6,104 nucleotides of DNA, from NCBI GenBank assembly GCA_023427825.1, contig JAEZAI010000621.1, positions 1 to 6,104 of the forward strand. Reading direction: 5' to 3'. The translations under genes were made by a program, and so were the position numbers. The stretch comes from Actinomycetes bacterium. Lineage in GTDB: Bacteria; Actinomycetota; Acidimicrobiia; Acidimicrobiales; Microtrichaceae. Each line of letters opens with the position of its first letter. Within the stretch, counting starts at the first letter, position 1. Below the pieces are notes generated by a model. The model searched no databases. It was given only the letters and a program-made list of their open reading frames with translations, and was not told where the DNA came from. This document shows positions 1 to 4,808 of the stretch, one piece after another.

Positions 1-245
1 ACGTGGGCCCTGGCGCATCCGTCCTGGGCGCCGCGGACGAGCTGGCCGGGCGCATCTCCGGGCTGGCGCCGTTGGCGCTCGCCGGCTCCAAGCTCGGTCT
101 GGACCTGCTGGAGCGGTCGCCGGGGCAGGTCGATCCCGACGGTGCGTACCAGGCGGCGTTCGAGGCGGCGTGGGCGTCCGACGACCTCGTCGAGGGCCGG
201 CGCGCCTTCGGCGAGCGGCGCTCGCCCGAGTTCCGCGGCAGCTGA
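1..245 (+). CDS. Enoyl-CoA hydratase/isomerase family protein, C-terminal part (5' end outside window)
   Basis: The reading frame is already open at the left edge, with codons beginning at base 3, and stops at TGA 243-245, leaving about 80 residues. The visible part matches the C-terminal helical region of the crotonase (enoyl-CoA hydratase/isomerase) superfamily: an Ala-rich helix, then APLALAGSKLGLD, an acidic/aromatic helix, and the diagnostic tail SDDLVEGRRAFGERRSPEFRG, which matches the family pattern S-x-D-x-x-EG-x-x-AF-x-E-(K/R)R-x-P-x-F-x-G. Such enzymes act on CoA thioesters, most often hydrating enoyl-CoA in beta-oxidation. The oxyanion-hole and catalytic residues lie upstream of the window, so the reaction and substrate cannot be assigned. 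The in-frame GTG at base 3 is very unlikely to be the real start, since it would give only the family's tail. The gene converges on the lipoprotein gene, with three bases between their stop codons. Confidence 0.85.
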   Translation, partial: VGPGASVLGAADELAGRISGLAPLALAGSKLGLDLLERSPGQVDPDGAYQAAFEAAWASDDLVEGRRAFGERRSPEFRGS

Positions 246-266
246 CGGTCAGGCGTCGCTGCCGCG
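234..266. terminator. Possible bidirectional terminator hairpin across two convergent stop codons
   Basis: A perfect 9-bp inverted repeat (CGCGGCAGC at 234-242 and GCTGCCGCG at 258-266) encloses a 15-base loop. The loop holds the stop codon of the hydratase (243-245, plus strand) and that of the lipoprotein (249-251, minus strand). The intergenic gap is only 3 bases, so any terminator must overlap the coding ends. No U-tract follows on either strand, and such repeats arise easily by chance in DNA this GC-rich. The role is inferred mainly from position. Confidence 0.35.
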
Positions 267-803
267 TGCGGTGCCGGTCGTCCGGCCGCCGCTCGACGGG
301 TACACGGTGCAGATGACCTTCCGGTCCGCTCGGCCCCAGGACTCGTCCGACGGCCACCATGTCTCGATGTCGAACGACGACGTGGTCCATGCCCGTCCGA
401 CGAACGCCTCGAACGCGGCGTAGCAGGTCTGCTCCGCCCAGTCCTGCACGACCGTGGTGCCCGGGTACCCGCCGCCCTTGACCGTCGAGCCGTCGTAGGT
501 GACGACCGCATACACCTCGTGGGTGTGCGGGTCGTCGCACGACACGAGCCACACCGCCCGGTCCTCGGCGCCCGGATCGTCGCGGGGGAGCTCGAAGCAC
601 TGACCGTCCTCGACCTCGCGGAGGCCGATCGCCTCGGCGCCGACCGGCAGGCCGACCGTGGTGGTGGTGGCGACCGTGGTCGTGGTGGTCGGCTCGTCGG
701 TGCCGCCGTCGTCGGAGCAGCCGGCGAGCGCCGCCGTCGCAGCGAGCGCCACGGCCACGAGGACGATCCGGGTCGCGCTGGTCCTCCTCACGAACGTCCT
801 CAT
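249..803 (-). CDS. Putative secreted lipoprotein with septum-formation-type domain
   Basis: The 184-residue product starts at ATG (801-803) and stops at TGA (249-251). It opens with a lipoprotein signal peptide: basic n-region (R2, R6, R7, R12), hydrophobic core at about 13-26, and lipobox LAGC with the lipidated cysteine at Cys29. A Thr-rich linker follows (about 38-50), then a compact extracytoplasmic domain from about residue 58. The pattern there is EDGQCF (66-70), VSCDDPHTHEVYAV (87-100), a YPG motif at 113-115, then Cys127, a Trp-containing stretch, and SWGRADRKVIC (155-165). This resembles the actinobacterial 'Septum_form' family (compare PF13845: GDCF, VPCxxPHxxEV, GxRxxxC). The four domain cysteines (69, 89, 127, 165) probably form two disulfides. 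The family's biochemical role is poorly known and the septum link rests on its name, so I give no gene symbol. The gene lies 10 bases downstream of the sortase on the same strand, so the two are probably co-transcribed. It has no C-terminal sorting signal and is unlikely to be a substrate of that sortase. Confidence 0.75.
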   Translation of the reverse strand: MRTFVRRTSATRIVLVAVALAATAALAGCSDDGGTDEPTTTTTVATTTTVGLPVGAEAIGLREVEDGQCFELPRDDPGAEDRAVWLVSCDDPHTHEVYAVVTYDGSTVKGGGYPGTTVVQDWAEQTCYAAFEAFVGRAWTTSSFDIETWWPSDESWGRADRKVICTVYPSSGGRTTGTARGSDA

Positions 804-813
804 CGACGGGCCG

Positions 814-1764
814 TCACAGGGACGGCAGGTACCGGTCGAGGTACACGTAGCTCAACCACACGAGCGCCAACACGGCCGGGGTGCCCAGCACCCACATCGG
901 CCACCGCTTCCAGTGCTTGCCGATGAACCAGGCGAGCAACCCGACTGCGAGCGCAGCCGCGGCGAACAGGATCGCTGGGAGCAGCGCGCTGTTGTCGCCG
1001 CCCATGCCCTCGTCCAGGGCGTTGTCCGACGAGGCGACCGCCTCCTCGACGGCCTTCGACGGGGGAGAGGTGGGAGCGGGGGGCGCCGACAGCACGGCGT
1101 TCACGATGATGCGCTGCTTCGCGGAGTACTTCGGATGGCAGGCCGTGAGCGTGATCCGGTTGTCGCCCTTGTCGTCGAGCACGGCGACGTCGGACGGCTT
1201 GACGATGTAGGGCGCGGCCTCGGAGTCGGGCGCCTTGATCACCTTGTAGAGGAACCGGCCCTGCGGGGTGGTGATCGTGATCTCGTCGCCCGGCACGAGC
1301 TCGTCGATGCGGTTGAAGGGCGCGCCGTACGTGGTGCGGTGCCCCGCGATGCCGGAGTTTCCGGCCTGTCCCGGCAACGGCGTGCCGGGATAGTGGCCGG
1401 GGCCCTTCTTGAGGTCGGCCTTGCTGACCCCCTGCACGATCACGCGCTCCAGGCCGATCTTGGGGATCTCGATCACGCCCACGGGCTCGCCCTCGGCGGG
1501 CGCGGGCGTGGCGGGTGCGGTGGCGGGGTCCTTGTTCTCCATCGCTCTCGCCAGGGCGTCGGCCAACTCGCCGGCGTCGTCCGCTCCGGAGACGTCCGCC
1601 GTGTCCCGGACGTTGGTGGCGAGCTGATCGGTGAGCTCGGACTGGTTGCGGCCCTCCTCGAGCGAGGTGCCCCAGAGCTGGAACGCGACGAAGCCCAGGA
1701 TGAAGAGACCGACGATGATGAACGTCCGCCCGACGAACCCCAGGACCTTCGACAGCACGATCAC
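814..1764 (-). CDS. Class E-like sortase (cysteine transpeptidase) with C-terminal membrane segments
   Basis: Sortases cleave a C-terminal sorting motif on secreted proteins and join them to the cell wall. From GTG 1764 the product has 316 residues. A membrane segment at about 4-32 is followed by a helical, Ala/Pro/Thr-rich linker (about 33-95). The catalytic domain starts near GVIEIPKIGLERVIVQG (about 96-112). All catalytic residues are visible: His142 in GHRTTYG, Cys209 in LTACHP and Arg218 in KQRIIV. The segment LTACHPKYSAKQR resembles the class E signature TLTTCxPxY...R. Beyond the domain come a Pro/Ser linker and two more hydrophobic segments (about 260-281 and 289-309), so the C terminus is also membrane-anchored, which is not universal in the class. 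The start is uncertain: GTG 1764 or GTG 1758 would fit, and the open frame further upstream (to 2031) crosses ccmA and lacks sortase-like sequence. No Shine-Dalgarno precedes either GTG, which may mean a leaderless transcript. No LPXTG/LAXTG-type substrate is encoded in the window. Confidence 0.9.
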   Translation of the reverse strand: MIVLSKVLGFVGRTFIIVGLFILGFVAFQLWGTSLEEGRNQSELTDQLATNVRDTADVSGADDAGELADALARAMENKDPATAPATPAPAEGEPVGVIEIPKIGLERVIVQGVSKADLKKGPGHYPGTPLPGQAGNSGIAGHRTTYGAPFNRIDELVPGDEITITTPQGRFLYKVIKAPDSEAAPYIVKPSDVAVLDDKGDNRITLTACHPKYSAKQRIIVNAVLSAPPAPTSPPSKAVEEAVASSDNALDEGMGGDNSALLPAILFAAAALAVGLLAWFIGKHWKRWPMWVLGTPAVLALVWLSYVYLDRYLPSL

Positions 1765-1766
1765 CC

Positions 1767-1810
1767 ACGGTACCGGGGCTTGGCCCCGGCCCCCGCGCAA
1801 CCGGTACCGT
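1767..1810. promoter_or_regulatory. Divergent promoter/operator region with paired CGGTACCG palindromes
   Basis: Between the divergent sortase and ccmA genes lies a perfect 10-bp inverted repeat: ACGGTACCGG at 1767-1776 and CCGGTACCGT at 1801-1810. Each arm contains the palindrome CGGTACCG (1768-1775 and 1802-1809), with centres 34 bases apart. Read outward, each arm ends in TACCGT, which fits the actinobacterial -10 consensus TANNNT: minus strand at 1772-1767 toward the sortase, plus strand at 1805-1810 toward ccmA. The minus-strand element would start transcription about at the sortase GTG codons, consistent with a leaderless mRNA. The plus-strand one would leave a leader of about 80 bases before ccmA. 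No convincing -35 boxes are seen. A second hairpin (CCGGGGC-TTG-GCCCCGG, 1773-1789) sits inside. The pair could equally be a two-site operator. Confidence 0.4.
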
Positions 1811-1885
1811 TGACCGGGCCCCCGCACGGCGCCGCGACGCCGTTCCCGCCGCGGTCGGACCCCGCCGCTCGGCGGTCCGTCGTTC

Positions 1886-1890
1886 GGAAG
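1886..1890 (+). promoter_or_regulatory. Ribosome binding site supporting the TTG start of ccmA
   Basis: GGAAG lies 7 bases upstream of TTG 1898, a proper Shine-Dalgarno distance. It supports the rare TTG codon as the start. The next in-frame NTG codons are farther in and would cut into the first beta-strand of the ATPase domain. Confidence 0.5.
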
Positions 1891-1897
1891 TAGCCCC

Positions 1898-2590
1898 TTG
1901 GAGCACGCAGTCCACCTCCGTGACGCCGTCACCCTGCTGGGACGGTTCCCGGCCCTGGCCGGTGTCGATCTGGACGTGGCGCGCGGCGAGGTCGTGCTGC
2001 TCCGGGGCCCCAACGGCGCCGGCAAGACCACCTTGCTGCGAGTGTGCGCGGGCCTGGCCGCGGTGTCCTCCGGCGTCGCCGAGGTGCTCGGCGTGGACCT
2101 CGTGCGCCACCGCTCGGGCGTGCGGCGGCGGGTCGGGCTGCTCGGCCACGCGACGTTCCTCTACGAAGATCTCTCGGTCACCGAGAACGTGGACTTCTGG
2201 GCTCGCGCCGCCGGCGCCGAGGTGGCCGACGGCCGCCGTGCCCTCGACCGGCTCGAGGTGGCGTCGCGGCTGCACGACCTGCCGGTGCACGCGCTGTCGG
2301 CCGGCCAGCGCCGGCGGGTGTCGTTCGCGGCGATGGTGGCCCGACGGCCCGAGCTGTGGCTGCTCGACGAGCCCCACGCCGGTCTGGACGCCGCCGGTCG
2401 CGACATCGTCGACGGGCTGGTCCGCGAGGCCGCGTCGGTCGGAGCGACCGTCCTGTTCGCCTCGCACGAGCTCGACCGGGCGGGCGGCGTGGCCGACCGG
2501 ACCGTCGAGGTCGTGGGCGGCACCGTCCACGCGGTGCACGGGGCGGGCACGGCGCAGGCGGCGGACGACGAGGTGCCGAGCGATGCGTGA
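1898..2590 (+). CDS. ccmA: Heme exporter/cytochrome c maturation ABC ATPase CcmA
   Basis: CcmA is the cytoplasmic ATPase of CcmABCD; ATP hydrolysis is needed to release heme-loaded CcmE from the complex. The 230-residue product is a single ABC nucleotide-binding domain. Visible motifs are Walker A GPNGAGKTT (37-45), ABC signature LSAGQRRRV (133-141), Walker B LWLLDEP with catalytic Glu158 (153-159), D-loop AGLD (161-164) and switch His190 in SHE. The Q-loop region reads LLGHATFLYEDLS (81-93). It keeps the Gly-His typical of CcmA but has Ala85 where E. coli CcmA (GHQPG) has Gln. The length fits the family, with a short acidic tail after about residue 217. On sequence alone it could be another small exporter ATPase, but the ccmB-F genes directly behind it decide the call. 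The start is TTG. The last 8 bases overlap ccmB, suggesting translational coupling. This is the first gene of the operon, read from the divergent promoter region. Confidence 0.92.
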   Translation: MEHAVHLRDAVTLLGRFPALAGVDLDVARGEVVLLRGPNGAGKTTLLRVCAGLAAVSSGVAEVLGVDLVRHRSGVRRRVGLLGHATFLYEDLSVTENVDFWARAAGAEVADGRRALDRLEVASRLHDLPVHALSAGQRRRVSFAAMVARRPELWLLDEPHAGLDAAGRDIVDGLVREAASVGATVLFASHELDRAGGVADRTVEVVGGTVHAVHGAGTAQAADDEVPSDA

Positions 2591-3248
2591 GGCGCTGCTC
2601 GTCATGAAGAAGGACCTGCGCCTGGAGTGGCGGTCCAAGGTCGGCATCGGCCAGGTGCTGCCGTTCTCGCTGCTGGTGGTGCTGTTGTTCGCGTTCGCGC
2701 TCGACCCCGAGCGGGGAGTGCTCGAGCGTGTGACGTCGGGCCTGTTCTGGGTGGTCGTGCTGTTCTCGTCGGTGCTGACGATCGAGCGGGCCTTCTCGGT
2801 GGAGGCCTCCGACGGCATCTTCGACGCCCTGCGCCTGTCCGGCATGGCCCCGGCGGCGATCTACGGCGGCAAGGTCGCGGCGCTCACCGTGCAGCTGCTG
2901 GCGGTCGAGGCGGTGCTCGCCGTCGCGGTGGCGGTGTTCTACGACACGACGTTCCGGGGTCCGGTGCTGACGATCGGTGTGGCGCTTGTCGCAACCCTCG
3001 GCATCGCGGGGTCCGGCGCGGTCTACGGAGCCCTCGCCGCCCGCCTGCGCAGCGGATCCACGCTGCTTCCGCTGCTGCTCCTGCCCCTCCTGGCGCCCGT
3101 GCTGATCAGCGCGACCCGCGGCTTCGAGGTGGCGCTGGGGCGCGAAGCTGGTCCCGGCTGGCCCTGGGTCGCCCTGTTGGGCATCTTTGCAGCGGTCTAC
3201 CTGACACTCGGAGCGCTCCTGTTCCGCCCGCTCCTGGAGGACGCATGA
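2583..3248 (+). CDS. ccmB: Heme exporter membrane protein CcmB
   Basis: CcmB is the membrane partner of the CcmA ATPase in the CcmABCD complex. The 221-residue product, the usual family length, begins with the short amphipathic lead ALLVMKKDLRLEWRSK (4-19) typical of CcmB. About six hydrophobic segments follow: 24-41, 52-68, 96-119, 127-152, 159-178 and 194-214. The loop after the second segment, EASDGIFDALRLSGMAP (74-90), matches the CcmB feature E-x-x-x-G-x-x-x-x-L-x-x-(S/P) before the next helix and its GGK. The start ATG 2583 is preceded by GAGGTG at 2570-2575, 7 bases away, and lies inside the end of ccmA. The stop TGA (3246-3248) overlaps the ccmC start as ATGA. No unusual residues or breaks are seen. 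Confidence 0.93.
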   Translation: MREALLVMKKDLRLEWRSKVGIGQVLPFSLLVVLLFAFALDPERGVLERVTSGLFWVVVLFSSVLTIERAFSVEASDGIFDALRLSGMAPAAIYGGKVAALTVQLLAVEAVLAVAVAVFYDTTFRGPVLTIGVALVATLGIAGSGAVYGALAARLRSGSTLLPLLLLPLLAPVLISATRGFEVALGREAGPGWPWVALLGIFAAVYLTLGALLFRPLLEDA

Positions 3249-4072
3249 CAGTGGAGAACCAGAGCGCCGCCACCCTGGCTGCGCCACCCGGCGACGCTGC
3301 ACCGGCCGCGGGCCCGCTCAGCACGGCGTCCAAGGCCACCCGGGTGCTCGGCGTGATCAGCCTCGTCGGCATCGCCGCGCTGGCGCTGTTCGGCCTGGTG
3401 CTCACGCCGCCCGACGCCGAGCTGGGCGAGACGATCCGCATCCTCTACATGCACGTGCCGACGGTGTCGACGGCGTACCTGGCGTTCGTGATCACGGCCA
3501 TCGGCTCGGTCATGTACCTCTGGAAGCGCACGGAGTTCTGGGACCTGCTGGCCGCCTCGTCCGCCGAGCTCGGCGTGCTGTTCTTCGGTCTCACGATCCT
3601 CAACGGGATGCTGTGGGGGAAGATCACCTGGGGTGTGTTCTGGCGCTGGGAGCCGCGCCTGACGACGACCGCGGTGCTGATGCTCACCTACATCGGCTAC
3701 CTGGCCGTCCGGCAGATCCCCACCGAGACCCGCACCCGCGGGACGATCAGCGCGGTGATCGGGATCATGGCGGTGATCAACATCCCGATCACGCACAAGG
3801 CGGTCGACTGGTGGCGGGGCCTCCACCAGGAGAAGACGATCTTCGGCACGGTCGACCCCGACATGAAGGGCCTGCAGCTCTTCACCGCCTACCTGGGCCT
3901 CACCGTCTTCCTGGTGCTGTTCGCCTGGCTGCTGATCCACCGCTTCCGCGTGGCGTGGCTGTCCGAGCGGGCCGCGGACGTGGGTGTGGACGCCGCTATC
4001 GCCGAGCGCCGGGCCGAGCGGGCCACGTCGGGCGCCATCGGTTCGCTCGAGGGCCCGGGAGGTGCGGCATGA
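3245..4072 (+). CDS. ccmC: Heme-handling protein CcmC with variant WWD motif
   Basis: CcmC is a polytopic membrane protein that presents heme on the outer face and, with CcmD, attaches it to CcmE. The 275-residue product has a polar N-terminal tail of about 30 residues and six hydrophobic segments (about 33-53, 72-92, 104-125, 139-155, 166-182, 212-234). The two axial-ligand histidines expected in the family are His70 in ILYMHVP and His194 in WWRGLHQ. The heme-binding WWD segment between them reads TWGVFWRWEPRLTTT (128-142). Compared with the common WGTWWVWDARLT it has Phe132 for the first Trp of the pair, Glu136 for Asp and Pro137 for Ala. A charged C-terminal tail of about 40 residues follows the last helix. 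The start ATG is preceded by GGAGG (3236-3240) and shares ATGA with the ccmB stop; the stop shares ATGA with ccmD. The closest alternative is a CcsA-like protein, but length and operon position favour CcmC. Confidence 0.93.
   Translation: MTVENQSAATLAAPPGDAAPAAGPLSTASKATRVLGVISLVGIAALALFGLVLTPPDAELGETIRILYMHVPTVSTAYLAFVITAIGSVMYLWKRTEFWDLLAASSAELGVLFFGLTILNGMLWGKITWGVFWRWEPRLTTTAVLMLTYIGYLAVRQIPTETRTRGTISAVIGIMAVINIPITHKAVDWWRGLHQEKTIFGTVDPDMKGLQLFTAYLGLTVFLVLFAWLLIHRFRVAWLSERAADVGVDAAIAERRAERATSGAIGSLEGPGGAA
4057..4063 (+). promoter_or_regulatory. Ribosome binding site of ccmD
   Basis: GGGAGGT precedes ATG 4069 by 5 bases, inside the end of ccmC. It is one of the best Shine-Dalgarno matches in the operon and is the main local support that the following 44-codon frame is translated. 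Confidence 0.6.
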
Positions 4073-4203
4073 GCGACGCCGCCTACATCGCCACCGCGTG
4101 GATCTCCACGTTCGCGGCTGTCGGTCTCTACTCGCTGTGGGTGGTCCGGCGCGGACGCAAGCTGTCCAAGGTCGTCCCTCCCGACGAGCGGCGGTGGATG
4201 TGA
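4069..4203 (+). CDS. ccmD: Small membrane protein in the CcmD position
   Basis: This 44-residue frame starts at ATG 4069 (ATGA overlap with ccmC) and ends at TGA 4201-4203. It has the architecture of CcmD: a short extracytoplasmic N terminus, one hydrophobic helix at about 6-26, and a basic cytoplasmic stretch VRRGRKLSK (26-34) ending in PPDERRWM. CcmD proteins bind the CcmC-CcmE pair and help release heme-loaded CcmE. They are poorly conserved in sequence and usually recognised by size, topology and place between ccmC and ccmE, all of which hold here. A strong ribosome binding site and overlaps at both ends support expression. The symbol rests on context more than on sequence similarity. Confidence 0.75.
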   Translation: MSDAAYIATAWISTFAAVGLYSLWVVRRGRKLSKVVPPDERRWM

Positions 4204-4808
4204 GCTCCGACCGCCCTGGTCCGATGCAGCAGGACGACCCCGAGTCGGCCGACGCCGCACCGATCGACGACCGGCTGGACGTCACGCCGCGGACCGCGCC
4301 GGCGACCACGTCGTCGGGTCGCAACGGCTCGCGCACCCGCACCTACGTGGCCGTGGGCGCGGTCGCCGTGATCGTGATCGGCCTGGGCCTCGTGCTGTTC
4401 AACGGCCTCCGCGACGCGTCGACCTTCTTCTACAACGTCGACGAGGTGGTCGAGCAGCGTGACTCGCTCGAGGGCGATCGCATCCGCATGCAGGGCAACG
4501 TGGGCGACGGCTCGGTCCACACCACCGACGACGGCGTGGAGTTCGTCCTGCGGTTCCACGGCGAGGAGCTGCCGGTCCACCACGTCGGCGACCCGCCCGA
4601 GCTCTTCGGTCCCAAGATCCCGGTCGTGCTCGAGGGCACGCTGAAGGGCGACACGTTCCAGAGCGACACGATCCTCATCCGTCACGACGCGTCGTACGAC
4701 GAGGAGAACGAGGACCGCCTCCGAGAGGCCGAGCGCGACGCCGAGCAGTCCGGTGCCAGCACCACGACGACGGCGCCGGGGCCCGCCCTGGGGGGTGCCT
4801 CCGGGTGA
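4200..4808 (+). CDS. ccmE: Heme chaperone CcmE
   Basis: CcmE carries heme from CcmC to CcmF, bound covalently through a histidine on the outer face of the membrane. From GTG 4200 the product has 202 residues: a polar N terminus (1-47), a single membrane anchor (about 49-70), an OB-fold beta domain (about 76-160) and a flexible tail. The family motif H-x-x-x-Y is intact as RHDASY, giving heme-binding His162 and Tyr166 (equivalent to E. coli HDENY). This is therefore the histidine type, not the cysteine variant seen in some archaea and sulfate reducers. The tail is acidic (DEENEDR, 167-173) and ends in a Thr/Gly/Pro-rich stretch. The start is uncertain. GTG 4200 overlaps the ccmD stop as GTGA, the same pattern as at the ccmF start. 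ATG 4224 would give 194 residues but has no visible ribosome binding site. Either leaves the functional domains unchanged. Confidence 0.93.
   Translation: MSSDRPGPMQQDDPESADAAPIDDRLDVTPRTAPATTSSGRNGSRTRTYVAVGAVAVIVIGLGLVLFNGLRDASTFFYNVDEVVEQRDSLEGDRIRMQGNVGDGSVHTTDDGVEFVLRFHGEELPVHHVGDPPELFGPKIPVVLEGTLKGDTFQSDTILIRHDASYDEENEDRLREAERDAEQSGASTTTTAPGPALGGASG

Noticed and set aside
667..694. Repeat-like GTGGT-rich tract, considered as a repeat element
   Set aside because: It is the reverse complement of codons for the Thr/Val-rich linker of the lipoprotein (ACC/ACG runs) and is explained by protein composition.
1810..1815. TTGACC on the plus strand as a -35 box for ccmA
   Set aside because: No TANNNT-type -10 element occurs at a suitable distance downstream (about 1831-1840), and it overlaps the better-supported TACCGT element.
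1856..1879. Imperfect hairpin (CGGACC/GGTCCG with inner CCGCC/GGCGG) shortly before ccmA, considered as a leader attenuator or regulatory element
   Set aside because: The two possible stems are short and compete with each other. In leader DNA this GC-rich such repeats are expected by chance, and there is no U-tract or recognisable riboswitch core.
1774..2031. Extension of the sortase upstream to ATG 2031
   Set aside because: The added 89 residues are Arg/Pro/Ser-rich without similarity to sortases, cross the divergent intergenic region and overlap ccmA in antisense. The membrane anchor begins right after GTG 1764.
800..2845. A 681-codon open frame on the minus strand and a 411-codon frame on the plus strand (658-1893) across the sortase region
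   Set aside because: The translations are rich in Arg, Gly, His and Pro without domain character and lie over the sortase and ccmA, whose catalytic motifs are unmistakable. They are frame shadows caused by high GC.
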